A stretch of 64,000 nucleotides of DNA from Alcanivorax sp. Lineage in GTDB: Bacteria; Pseudomonadota; Gammaproteobacteria; Pseudomonadales; Alcanivoracaceae. The notes under the pieces were generated by a model. That model did not search any database. It was not told the origin of the DNA and worked only from the letters and a program-made list of their open reading frames with translations. Below are positions 26,471 through 35,965 of this stretch, one piece after another (the first letter of the stretch is position 1; every line of letters starts with the position of its first letter). The DNA lies in the NCBI RefSeq assembly GCF_002733835.1, contig NZ_NVWY01000001.1:124001-188000 (forward strand), written 5' to 3'. The position numbers and the translations under genes were made by a program.

Positions 26471-27245
26471 GGGCCTGCATGGCTTGCCAGCTGGCTGACT
26501 TGTGCTGCACCGGATCAGCCAGCATTTCCGCCAGGCTACTGATCACCAGCGCCGGCAGCCGTCCCAGCTCGAAGGGCTGATAACGGGGTTGTTCAAACAG
26601 GGCTTCAGCCAGCGCTTCCGGCAAACATAACAACACACGCTCGCCCCCACTTTGCTCACTGAGCCCGGCCACAAAGGCGGACAACGCCTGGGCGGCTTCG
26701 TCCGCCGGCATGGGCTGCTCCGTCAGCGGGCAGAAGAAACGGCGCGGCCGTTGCGGGCGCCCCTGGAACAGCGCCAGCAGGTTGGCCATCAACGGGGCTT
26801 CGAAACGCCCCAGCCCGGGTGCCTGACTGTCTTCCTGGGCACACAGTAGCCAGGTGGTGCCGCCGAGATGGGCTTCCAGGGTAAAGGTCAGCCCTTTCAC
26901 CTTCGCCTTGGCGGGCGCAGGGGCCTCCTCCTTCGTCGGCTCTTGAGCAGGTGCCACGGAACGGGCAGACGGCGCTTTCGCCAATGCAGCGGCGGCCGAT
27001 CCCTCAGGCTCGGGATCGGCCGCCGCTGCCGGGCCGAGTTCGGGGGTGCCCGAGGGAGCATCGACAGTTGCACGGGACGGCACCGCCACATCAACAGCAG
27101 GCCCTGGCGATGCAGGAGCATTAGCCTGCTCTTCCTCTGGCCAGTCCAATGCCGGTGACGGCGCCGCCCCGGGCAAAGCCACACGAGCCACCCAGGGCGT
27201 CAGCCCCATGGCTTTCAGGTAACTCTGGCGCTGCGCTTCGTTCAT
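26451..27245 (-). CDS. Putative DNA polymerase III psi subunit (HolD-like)
   Basis: The ATG at 27245 has a strong GGAGGTG site. The 264-residue protein starts NEAQRQSYLKAMGLTPWV, similar to how psi proteins begin, then has a long Ala/Pro/Glu linker (about residues 40-125) and a C-terminal domain with LEAHLGGTTWLLCAQE and PLMANLLALFQG. E. coli HolD is 137 residues and also precedes rimI with an overlap; a cryptic, poorly conserved psi subunit is known in Pseudomonas from a gene in the same place. The call rests on position and the N-terminal motif, so it is moderate. Psi would link the clamp loader to chi and SSB. Confidence 0.62.
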   Translation of the reverse strand: MNEAQRQSYLKAMGLTPWVARVALPGAAPSPALDWPEEEQANAPASPGPAVDVAVPSRATVDAPSGTPELGPAAAADPEPEGSAAAALAKAPSARSVAPAQEPTKEEAPAPAKAKVKGLTFTLEAHLGGTTWLLCAQEDSQAPGLGRFEAPLMANLLALFQGRPQRPRRFFCPLTEQPMPADEAAQALSAFVAGLSEQSGGERVLLCLPEALAEALFEQPRYQPFELGRLPALVISSLAEMLADPVQHKSASWQAMQAHGYDGV

Positions 27246-27354
27246 GAAGCACCTCCGGTGCCGCCAGACGCCGGACACACCACGCACCACTTAAAAAGAA
27301 CTCCACGGCGCGAGTGACCGTCAGGCATCCGGCATTCGGCGTCAGGCAAGCACA

Positions 27355-28902
27355 TCATACATCCGCTGCCTGCGGGTGGGCCCGTTCCACGCCAGCTGCG
27401 AAGTGATTCAGGGCATTCAGATAGGCCTTGGCCGAGGCGGTAATGATGTCCACATCCGCACCATGACCGTTAACGATACGGCCGCCCTTCTCCAGGCGTA
27501 CGGTCACCTCCCCCTGGCTGTCGGTGCCTGCGGTAATCGCATTAACCGAATACAGTTGCAGGGTGCTGTGGCTGTCCGCCAGTTTTTCAATCGCCTTGAA
27601 GGCGGCATCGACTGGGCCGGCACCCGTGGCGGTAGCGTCCTGTTCAACACCATCAATGGCCATGACAATACGGGCCTGCGGGGTTTCCCCGGTGCGCGCG
27701 GTCGCTTCCAGCAGAACCAGCTTGAAACGTTCCTGTTCAACGGCCCGCTTGGTGTCGCTAACCAGCGCCTGCAGGTCCTCGTCGAACACTTCGTGCTTCT
27801 TGTCCGCCAAATCCTTGAAGCGCAGGAAGGCTTCGTTCATGGCCGCTTCCGAGGCAAACACGATGCCCAGCTCGTCCAGGCGGGCACGGAAGGCGGCGCG
27901 GCCGGAGTGTTTGCCCAGCACCATGCGGTTGGTGTGCCAGCCCACATCCTCGGCGGACATGATCTCGTAGGTCTCGCGGTGTTTAAGCACCCCGTCCTGG
28001 TGGATGCCCGACTCATGGGCAAAGGCGTTGGCGCCGACAATGGCCTTGTTGGGCTGCACCGGGAAGCCGGTGATCTGTGACACCATTTTCGAGGTAGGCA
28101 CGATCTCTTTGGCATTGATGCCGGTGTCCACATTGAACAGGTCCTGACGGGTTTTCACCGCCATGACGATCTCTTCCAGGGAAGCGTTGCCTGCCCGTTC
28201 GCCCAACCCGTTGATGGTACATTCCACCTGCCGCGCACCGGCCTGCACCGCCGCCAGGGAATTGGCCACCGCCAGGCCCAGGTCGTTATGGCAATGGACG
28301 GAAAAGATCGCCTTGTCCGCATTGGGAATGCGGGTGAGCAGCTGGCTGATGGTATCGCCAAACTGCTCAGGAATGGCATAACCCACGGTGTCCGGAATAT
28401 TGATCGTGCGTGCACCGGCATCAATCACTGCTTCGATAATCCGGCACAGGAAGTCGATCTCGGAGCGGCCCGCATCTTCACAGGAAAACTCCACGTCGCC
28501 CATATGGTTGCGCGCATGCTTGACCGCCGCCACCGCGTGTTCGATGACCTGATCCGGCTCCAGTCGCAGCTTGTGCTGCATATGAATCGGGCTGGTGGCG
28601 ATAAAGGTATGAATCCGCCCGGATTCCGCCCCGGCCAGCGCTTCTGCCGCCCGGTCGATATCCGAGGCCTTGGCGCGGGCCAGCGAGCAAATGGTGGATT
28701 CGCGCACGGTGTCGGCGATGGCCTTCACCGACAGGAAATCCCCCTGGCTGGCGATGGCAAAACCGGCCTCGATCACATCCACCTGCATGCGCTCCAGAGC
28801 CTTGGCGATACGCAGCTTCTCATCCTGATCCATGGTAGCACCGGGGCTCTGCTCGCCGTCACGCAGGGTGGTATCGAAAATAATCAGGCGTTCTTTGCTC
28901 AT
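27355..28902 (-). CDS. leuA: 2-Isopropylmalate synthase
   Basis: LeuA makes 2-isopropylmalate from 2-oxoisovalerate and acetyl-CoA, the first committed step to leucine. The ATG at 28902 with GAGAG upstream gives 515 residues; an in-frame extension into the adjacent REP element is not real. Motifs seen are [13 protein letters not shown] (9-21), the metal-binding [16 protein letters not shown], and the regulatory C-terminal domain. The length is that of the short (type 2, Gram-negative) enzymes with leucine feedback. It stands alone; no leader peptide rich in Leu codons was found upstream. Confidence 0.96.
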   Translation of the reverse strand: MSKERLIIFDTTLRDGEQSPGATMDQDEKLRIAKALERMQVDVIEAGFAIASQGDFLSVKAIADTVRESTICSLARAKASDIDRAAEALAGAESGRIHTFIATSPIHMQHKLRLEPDQVIEHAVAAVKHARNHMGDVEFSCEDAGRSEIDFLCRIIEAVIDAGARTINIPDTVGYAIPEQFGDTISQLLTRIPNADKAIFSVHCHNDLGLAVANSLAAVQAGARQVECTINGLGERAGNASLEEIVMAVKTRQDLFNVDTGINAKEIVPTSKMVSQITGFPVQPNKAIVGANAFAHESGIHQDGVLKHRETYEIMSAEDVGWHTNRMVLGKHSGRAAFRARLDELGIVFASEAAMNEAFLRFKDLADKKHEVFDEDLQALVSDTKRAVEQERFKLVLLEATARTGETPQARIVMAIDGVEQDATATGAGPVDAAFKAIEKLADSHSTLQLYSVNAITAGTDSQGEVTVRLEKGGRIVNGHGADVDIITASAKAYLNALNHFAAGVERAHPQAADV

Positions 28903-28946
28903 GGGATCTCTCGCACATTGTCGGGGCACTGGATCGCCCCTTTGGC

Positions 28947-29010
28947 TGCAGGAGCGTGCTTGCACGCGAACCAGGCTGGGCAAGGGTTCGCGTGCAAGCA
29001 CGCTCCTACA
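28947..29010. repeat. GTAGGAGC REP hairpin (family 1, copy 1)
   Basis: Two 26-bp arms (TGCAGGAGCGTGCTTGCACG and beyond, against its complement ending CGTGCAAGCACGCTCCTACA) with one mismatch flank a 12-base loop. It is placed between leuA and the DUF3592 gene. Sister copies are at 55454-55526 and 63128-63202. Confidence 0.9.
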
Positions 29011-29035
29011 TCAAGGATTCAGATTTGCGGACAGT

Positions 29036-30763
29036 TTACACCAGTCGCAGGGTGCGCAGCACGGCTTCACGTAAGGCGTCACCCGCTTCGCGCCCGGCGA
29101 TGCCCTCAGCCAAACGAATCTTTTTGCCATCGATCTCGGCGATCAACGCCATGTACTCGGTCTGGCGGCCATTGCTGGTGCTGCTCATGCCCGTCTTCAG
29201 CACCACTTGCTCTGCCCGCAGCAACTGGCCCTTGCGGGTAAACACGGGGATTCCCAGCCAGCGACGCAGGCTGCGCACTTCGCCACCGCGAATCCACACA
29301 TCCAGCCCCCTGCCCAGGGTGAACACGGTGATCCCCACAATGAGATAGCCGATCAGCCCGAAAATGCTGCCCATGAAGTACAACATAAAGCCTTCGCTGG
29401 CGGCGGCGATAAACAGCCCGGTGCCCACGGCGGCGAAAATGCCACCAAACACCAGCAGCGCCAGTTTCATCCCCAGGTGGCGGCCCGGACGGCTTTGCAG
29501 ATGCAGGCCCTGGCTGGTCTGCTCCACCCGTATCTGCTCATTGGCGGATTCCAGTGCCTCCACCTGCCGCTCGCGCTGGTCGGCCATGACGTGGGACTCC
29601 GGCAGCCGGAAACGGCTCTCGCCCTCTCCTGCCACTACCGGGATATCCCAGCTGCGTTTCAGCTTACGATCTTCAACCATGCCCTCCAGCTCGACTCGCC
29701 AGCAGATATAATTGCGACCGCTACCGGATGACGGCGGCTGTTCCGCCGGCACATCGAAACAGAACAGGATATCGCTGCCCTGCTGGGTGGGCTGGCACAG
29801 GGCGCGCTGGTCGGTCTGCCAGAGGATGTCTTCCACGGTCTTGCGGTCCTTGCCGCTGCCGCTCTCCCTGCCACGGATGCAGCTCAGCCACACATCCATA
29901 TCTGTGTCACGGGACAACGCCTTGCCCAAGTGGATGGCGCCCCCTACCTGACCACCGGCATGGCCGGGTTCCGGGTCCAGTTCCAGCGGGGTGGGACCGA
30001 AAAACCGATAGTTGCTGCGCATCTTCCAGCCCGCCCAGGCAATGCCTGCGCCCACGGCAGGAAACAGCAGCACCATCAGAATCGCATAGTCCCCCCCGCT
30101 GACCTTGTCCCAGACCGCCAGATAGGCCGGCGATGGCAGCAGGATGAAAATGGCGCCGAAGCCCACCAGGAACCAGTGCCCGGATTTCTCATTACTGTGG
30201 TACGCCCCCCCTTCTGCCAGATCCGCCTTGCCCTTACTGCCCCGGTTAAACAGGAACATCAGGCCGCCCCCCACCAAGGCAAAGACGCCGCCAAAAGCCA
30301 GACCAAACACCAATGAGCCCCAGCGTAGAGTGCGATCCAGAAAGGCCTCGGACGGATTCGCCGGATTGACCCAGGCCATGACCGTGTTGCCACGGGAACG
30401 CGCGCGTTCCAGCCGCCCGGCCAGACGCTGCCAGTAATCGTCGAAATTATCGCTGCCGCCGTACTGGCTCACGGTGCTGCTGGAATAACTGCGCCCCTGA
30501 TAGTCATAACGGTAGCGGGCGCTGACGCTGTAGGTGGTGGAGCCGTCGGAATAACTGCGATTGAGCGTACTGCTAAGCACGGTGGCCGGCACCCGGTCCC
30601 AGCTTCCGGCTTGCCAGTATTGAAAGGCGGGTTTGAGCCCCACAAAGAACATCACCGCCAGGCCTGCCACCAGGAAAACCCCGGGAAACAGGATGGTCAT
30701 GCACCCTGATGCTTTATTATCTTTCTGTGTTTCCTGTTCTGCGTTTTCTGCCGTATTCGACAC
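29036..30763 (-). CDS. DUF3592-type membrane protein
   Basis: I place the start at GTG 30763, preceded by GGGGG, since the conserved SGC-hydrophobic pattern then lies inside the protein; an ATG at 30700 is the alternative. The 575-residue product has an N-terminal transmembrane helix, a DUF3592 module (WDRVPATVLSS, then YRYDYQGRSYSSSTVSQYGG and VMAWVNPANPSEAFLDR), two further hydrophobic pairs in the middle (WFLVGFGAIFILLPS, AILMVLLFPAVGAGIAWAG) and two near residue 440-490. The gene overlaps the end of the rhombosortase gene by 47 bases. Function unknown. Confidence 0.72.
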   Translation of the reverse strand: MSNTAENAEQETQKDNKASGCMTILFPGVFLVAGLAVMFFVGLKPAFQYWQAGSWDRVPATVLSSTLNRSYSDGSTTYSVSARYRYDYQGRSYSSSTVSQYGGSDNFDDYWQRLAGRLERARSRGNTVMAWVNPANPSEAFLDRTLRWGSLVFGLAFGGVFALVGGGLMFLFNRGSKGKADLAEGGAYHSNEKSGHWFLVGFGAIFILLPSPAYLAVWDKVSGGDYAILMVLLFPAVGAGIAWAGWKMRSNYRFFGPTPLELDPEPGHAGGQVGGAIHLGKALSRDTDMDVWLSCIRGRESGSGKDRKTVEDILWQTDQRALCQPTQQGSDILFCFDVPAEQPPSSGSGRNYICWRVELEGMVEDRKLKRSWDIPVVAGEGESRFRLPESHVMADQRERQVEALESANEQIRVEQTSQGLHLQSRPGRHLGMKLALLVFGGIFAAVGTGLFIAAASEGFMLYFMGSIFGLIGYLIVGITVFTLGRGLDVWIRGGEVRSLRRWLGIPVFTRKGQLLRAEQVVLKTGMSSTSNGRQTEYMALIAEIDGKKIRLAEGIAGREAGDALREAVLRTLRLV

Positions 30764-31325
30764 CCGTGATTCCCCCAAACAACAACACTCCGGCCAGGGC
30801 ACCGTACAGGTGGGCATTCACATAAACCCGCCCGTCGATCCAGCTACGGAGATACTCCACGTCATAGCCTGCCTGCTGCTCACCGACAATGCGCCCGGCA
30901 ATCACCAGCAACACCAGTGAATGCAACCAGGGATTCCCCCGCCAGCCCTGAAGCAGGCAATAGACCAACAAGCCATGGAGGATACCGGACAGCCCCACAT
31001 AATGCTGCAACCCGGTATCCAGAAAATACAACGCCAGGCCGGTGACCAATCCACAAAACAGCAGCCAGCTCCAGAAACGGACCCGATCAAGCAGATCCGT
31101 GAAAAAATAGCCGCACAGCACCAGACCCGCCAAATTGAGCAGCATGTGCCAGTGGTTGAGATGCACCAGATGGCAGGTAAAAAGTCGCCACACCTGCCCT
31201 TGCTCAATCGCTGCCCGATCAAACGCCAGCCAAGGGTTCACCCAGGCATGCGCCAGCCCCAACACCACCATGGTGGCGACCACCAGGGCAAAGTGCGGGC
31301 GGAGTTTGTTGTCTCTGGCTTGCAT
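30717..31325 (-). CDS. rrtA: Rhombosortase (rhomboid-type intramembrane protease)
   Basis: The 202-residue protein has about six transmembrane segments, Ser113 in GLSGILHG and His172 in NAHLYGA, the catalytic pair of rhomboid proteases. The motif WRLFTCHLVHLNHWHMLLNLAGL and the short length fit rhombosortase, the subfamily that cleaves GlyGly-CTERM sorting signals on secreted proteins exported by type II secretion. No protein ending in a GlyGly-CTERM tail is found in this window, so its substrates must lie elsewhere. It precedes and overlaps a DUF3592 gene. Confidence 0.85.
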   Translation of the reverse strand: MQARDNKLRPHFALVVATMVVLGLAHAWVNPWLAFDRAAIEQGQVWRLFTCHLVHLNHWHMLLNLAGLVLCGYFFTDLLDRVRFWSWLLFCGLVTGLALYFLDTGLQHYVGLSGILHGLLVYCLLQGWRGNPWLHSLVLLVIAGRIVGEQQAGYDVEYLRSWIDGRVYVNAHLYGALAGVLLFGGITGVEYGRKRRTGNTER

Positions 31326-31366
31326 GTAGTTGCCTGTCAGGTGTGAAAGGGGATTATGGGAAGGGG

Positions 31367-31551
31367 GAGTTGAAAGTTCAAAGTGTAAAGTTCAAACGCG
31401 GTTAAAACTCGTGCCAATCGGCAAGCGCTTGAGCCGCGACGAGGGCGCCTTGGTATGGCGCTGCTTTGGCACAGGAATCGCGGCGGCCATCGGTTTGCGG
31501 GTGGCACTTCCCGACCCCGCGCTTCAACTTCACACTTTGAACTTTCAACTC
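31367..31551. repeat. Composite inverted repeat (AAGTTCAAAG words)
   Basis: The left arm GAGTTGAAAGTTCAAAGTGT and its extension is matched by a right arm reading TTCACACTTTGAACTTTCAA, a 28-bp near-perfect inverted pair 125 bases apart. The arms are themselves built of repeated AAGTTCAA-like 7-8-mers. No ORF of note is inside. It fills the gap between the rhombosortase gene and the groEL terminator. Confidence 0.7.
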
Positions 31552-31563
31552 GCTTCTGCCCCA

Positions 31564-31596
31564 AAAAAGAAAACCCCGCACAAGGCGGGGGTCTCT
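31564..31596 (-). terminator. Intrinsic terminator of groESL
   Basis: On the minus strand the stem ACCCCCGCC/GCGGGG with a TTGT loop is followed by TTTTCTTTTTT. It lies about 40 bases after the groEL stop. Confidence 0.92.
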
Positions 31597-31629
31597 TTAA
31601 GGCTTTCAATGGTCGAATGACCGGCTGAT

Positions 31630-33279
<1,650 letters not shown>

Positions 33280-33381
33280 TTATATACCTCTGCGATTCTT
33301 TACCCAGTGATGGGCTGAATGCCCTTGCGGGCGTTCGATGTCTGTCTTGACCGGAAGAGTTACCCGGGCCGTATTCAGCGT

Positions 33382-33672
33382 TTAGCCTTCAACGACGGCC
33401 AGAATTTCGGCTTCGCTCATGATCAGCAGCTCTTCGCCTTCCACCTTCACGGTGGACCCTGCGTATTGGCCAAAGATCACCTTGTCGCCGGCTTTCACGT
33501 CCAGCGGGCGTACATCACCGTTTTCGGTGATCTTGCCATTGCCTACGGCGATCACTTCGCCACGAGACGGCTTCTCGGCAGCGGAACCGGGCAGCACAAT
33601 ACCGCCAGCGGATTTGGTTTCTTCCTCTTCACGGCGAACCAGCACGCGATCATGCAAAGGACGGATGCTCAT
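33382..33672 (-). CDS. groES: 10-kDa co-chaperonin GroES
   Basis: The 96-residue product begins [18 protein letters not shown] and has the mobile loop [13 protein letters not shown] and the [14 protein letters not shown] segment of GroES, the lid of the GroEL chamber. It is the first gene of the groESL operon, with the sigma70-like promoter and CIRCE operator about 75-130 bases upstream. Confidence 0.99.
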   Translation of the reverse strand: MSIRPLHDRVLVRREEEETKSAGGIVLPGSAAEKPSRGEVIAVGNGKITENGDVRPLDVKAGDKVIFGQYAGSTVKVEGEELLIMSEAEILAVVEG

Positions 33673-33746
33673 TTTTCCTTAAACTCCCAGTTAGTTCAGT
33701 TGACACCCGAGCCGCTTCCCCGATGGGTAGAGCTCGACAGTCGCAA

Positions 33747-33773
33747 TTAGCACTCTAACGAGTCGAGTGCTAA
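33747..33773. promoter_or_regulatory. CIRCE element (HrcA operator) of groESL
   Basis: The sequence TTAGCACTC-N9-GAGTGCTAA is a perfect match to the CIRCE consensus. It directly follows the -10 box on the minus strand, so HrcA would repress groESL by blocking initiation. No hrcA gene is in the window, so its presence elsewhere is predicted. Confidence 0.96.
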
Positions 33774-33800
33774 TCATAGTAAGGACGCCAGAACAGTCAA
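33773..33800 (-). promoter_or_regulatory. groES promoter
   Basis: On the minus strand, TTGACT (33795-33800) and TATGAT (33773-33778) are separated by 16 bases, a good sigma70-type promoter. The CIRCE operator begins at the last base of the -10 box. Confidence 0.8.
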
Positions 33801-33873
33801 CAGGAAATACCGGCCTTAGCCGGTGGCCTCTTGCCTGCCTGCTGGGCGTGGGATGGGGTCGTAACGGCGGGAT

Positions 33874-34575
33874 TCAAGGGCGGGCGAGGAAAAAATCCTC
33901 CGGCCGGGTCCGCGCCAACATCACTAATGTCTCGCGCACCTGCCCGGCGTCTTCCGCCCGGGCCGGGAACGGTAGCCGACGCAACCGCGCCTCGTGCCAG
34001 AGCCACGCACCCCAGGGGTCCACGGCCAACATCTGCGCCCCCTGCCCCGGCGCCCCCAGCAAGGCCAGGTAGTGATCGATGGCCTCGGCGTGGTCGTCGT
34101 TCATGTGGCCAACCATGGCCTGTTCACGGGCCAGGTCCCAGCCCCACGGCTGCACCAGCGCTTCGGCATTCAACCAGGTCGCCCGGGCAAAACCTGGTAT
34201 CCAGCGCGCCGTCTTCGGGCGCAACGCGAGAAAATGAAAATCCAGCTGGAGGTACTCGCGGGCGTGAGGAAACACCTGAAAGTAACGCTCCCCCTCGGTC
34301 GGGGGCACAGCCACCACCTCGCCGGACACGGTCAACCGCATGGCCGCCTGCCAGTCGCTGTGCTGTTGCTCCACCCACACCAGTGATGCCGCCGGGTTGG
34401 CCGCCAGGTTCACACTATGCGCCGCCAGCGCACTGACCAGCATCAACAGGCGCCCTTCATGGTCCGGGACCACATTGACAGCAGACGCAAACGGCGCGCC
34501 CTCATCGTCCACGGTGGCCAGTGCCGCATGGCTGTGCTGATAGATAAACGACTGGGCTTCTGCTTCCTGATGCAT
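33874..34575 (-). CDS. HugZ-like haem/flavin-binding split-barrel protein
   Basis: The ATG at 34575, preceded by AGGA, gives 233 residues; the open frame continues far upstream but only as antisense of the SDR gene. The N-terminal half is a pyridoxamine-phosphate-oxidase-like split barrel (ALATVDDEGAPFASAVNVV, LVWVEQQHSDWQAAMRLTVSGE). The C-terminal part is a DUF2470 domain (MVGHMNDDHAEAIDHY). This pair is typical of HugZ-type haem-degrading or haem-binding proteins. Whether it degrades haem is unproven here; the link to the window's haem-like receptor is speculative. Confidence 0.8.
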   Translation of the reverse strand: MHQEAEAQSFIYQHSHAALATVDDEGAPFASAVNVVPDHEGRLLMLVSALAAHSVNLAANPAASLVWVEQQHSDWQAAMRLTVSGEVVAVPPTEGERYFQVFPHAREYLQLDFHFLALRPKTARWIPGFARATWLNAEALVQPWGWDLAREQAMVGHMNDDHAEAIDHYLALLGAPGQGAQMLAVDPWGAWLWHEARLRRLPFPARAEDAGQVRETLVMLARTRPEDFFLARP

Positions 34576-34701
34576 ATGGGGTCCTGCTCTCCTTTTCCAG
34601 CTTCCCGTTTTACGGCGGGCCTGAGCAATCCGGTCATTGGCCTGCCCGCTGCACCTCACCATAATCCGTTGCAACGTGAACCGACAGTGTAAGGAATCAC
34701 C

Positions 34702-35463
34702 ATGGAACTGAACCAGAAAGTGATTGTTGTGACCGGCGCCGGCCGTGGCCTGGGTCGTGGCATCGCCACCTTTTTTGCCGGCAAAGGCGCCAGAGTGGCC
34801 TGTGTGGACCTGAGTCAGGAAGACCTGGACGCCACCGTGACCGCCTGTGAAGCCGCTGGCGGCGAAGCCCGTGCCTACCTGGCCAATGTGGCCAAAGAAG
34901 AAGAGGTGGAAGCCCTGTTCAACAATGTGGTTGCCGATTTCGGCGCCCTGCACGGCCTGGTCAACAACGCAGGCATCACCCGTGATGGCTTGCTGATCAA
35001 GGCCAAAGACGGAGAGCTGGTCAGCAAGATGAGCCTGCAACAGTGGCAGGCCGTGATCGACGTAAACCTGACCGGGGTGTTCCTGTGTGGCCGTGAGGCC
35101 GCCGCCAAGATGGTCGAAACCGGCGCCGAGGAAGGCGTGATCGTCAACATTTCCTCCCTGGCCCGCCAGGGCAGCTTCGGCCAGAGCAACTACTCCGCCG
35201 CCAAATCCGGCGTGGCCGCCATGGCCGAGGTATGGGCGAAAGAACTGGCCCGCTACAACATTCGCACCGGGGCGGTGGCGCCGGGCACCATCAACACCGA
35301 CATGTTGGCCGCCATGAAACCGGAAGCCCGCGAGCGCCTGGTACAGGCGGTGCCCCTCAAACGTCTGGGCGAAGCCGAGCACATTGCCCGCAGCGTGGCC
35401 TTTATTTTCGAGACCGACTATTTCACCGGTCGCTGCATCGATATGGACGGCGGGCTGCGATAA
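34702..35463 (+). CDS. FabG-like SDR oxidoreductase
   Basis: The 253-residue protein is a classical SDR with VTGAGRGLGRGI near residue 10, the NNAG motif, Ser in NISSLARQG and Tyr-x3-Lys in NYSAAKSG. It resembles 3-oxoacyl-ACP reductases, but the long stretch DGLLIKAKDGELVSKMSLQQW and the lack of neighbouring fatty-acid synthesis genes suggest a different ketone or alcohol substrate. It is monocistronic, with its own terminator. Confidence 0.88.
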   Translation: MELNQKVIVVTGAGRGLGRGIATFFAGKGARVACVDLSQEDLDATVTACEAAGGEARAYLANVAKEEEVEALFNNVVADFGALHGLVNNAGITRDGLLIKAKDGELVSKMSLQQWQAVIDVNLTGVFLCGREAAAKMVETGAEEGVIVNISSLARQGSFGQSNYSAAKSGVAAMAEVWAKELARYNIRTGAVAPGTINTDMLAAMKPEARERLVQAVPLKRLGEAEHIARSVAFIFETDYFTGRCIDMDGGLR

Positions 35464-35491
35464 CAACGCCGGACGCATGATGCTACAACCC

Positions 35492-35529
35492 AAAAGAGGA
35501 AATCGACTGACACCGATTTCCTCTTTTTA
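35492..35529 (+). terminator. Terminator after the FabG-like gene
   Basis: A 14-bp perfect stem (AAAAGAGGAAATCG / CGATTTCCTCTTTT) with an 8-base loop is followed by TTATTG. It lies about 30 bases after the SDR stop. Confidence 0.92.
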
Positions 35530-35547
35530 TTGCGCTCTGCATTTTTA

Positions 35548-35578
35548 CTTGCAGCTCAAAGCTAGTCGCTAGAAGCTG
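35548..35578. repeat. Short-word array (GCTAGAAGC type)
   Basis: The words GCAGCTCAAAGCTAGTCGCTAG and AAGCTGCC repeat the degenerate 7-8-mer style of the arrays at 1061-1106 and near 44516. It ends six bases before the next gene and would place its ribosome site in the repeat. Confidence 0.5.
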
Positions 35579-35583
35579 CCCTT

Positions 35584-35880
35584 ATGAATCCTGAATTCCG
35601 AGATGCCGTTTACCAGATCGTCGCCGCTATTCCCCCCGGGCACGTCAGCAGTTATGGCGCCGTGGCAAAACAGGCGGGCTTTCCCCGTCATGCCCGTTTT
35701 GTTGGCCGTCTGATGAGCCAGCTCCCCAAGGACACCCGCCTGCCCTGGCACCGGGTGTTGCGCGCCGATGGCTGTATTGCCCTGGCTGGCACCCCCTCGG
35801 GGGAGATTCAGACACAACGGCTACTCGATGAAAATATTCCGGTGCTGGGCGACCGCGTGCCCAGACAGTATTTCCTGTAG
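35584..35880 (+). CDS. Alkyltransferase-like protein (ATL)
   Basis: This 98-residue protein is homologous to the C-terminal domain of O6-alkylguanine-DNA alkyltransferase: IPPGHVSSYGAVAKQAG forms the DNA-binding part. The active-site PCHR is replaced by PWHR (LPWHRVLRADG). ATL proteins cannot accept the alkyl group but bind alkylated guanine and hand it to nucleotide excision repair. Its upstream AAGCTGCCCTT is a poor ribosome-binding site. It is transcribed towards an AmpG-like gene 85 bases away. Confidence 0.92.
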   Translation: MNPEFRDAVYQIVAAIPPGHVSSYGAVAKQAGFPRHARFVGRLMSQLPKDTRLPWHRVLRADGCIALAGTPSGEIQTQRLLDENIPVLGDRVPRQYFL

Positions 35881-35900
35881 CAGGCTGTTGAACCCACATC
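35881..35900. repeat. Half copy of family B terminal repeat
   Basis: GCAGGCTGTTGAACCC directly after the ATL stop matches the first 11 bases of the terminal inverted repeat of the insert at 22598-22862. No matching second end is visible, so it could be a remnant or chance. Confidence 0.35.
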
Positions 35901-35965
35901 GCCCCCTGCGAACAAAGTGTCTATGATGAGCCTTTCGCCAATCGGCAATACCCGTTAAGAGTCCT

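Noticed and set aside
34576..35493. Upstream extension of the HugZ-like frame on the minus strand
   Set aside because: It lies opposite the FabG-like SDR gene; the start at 34575 has a ribosome site and the extension has antisense-type composition.
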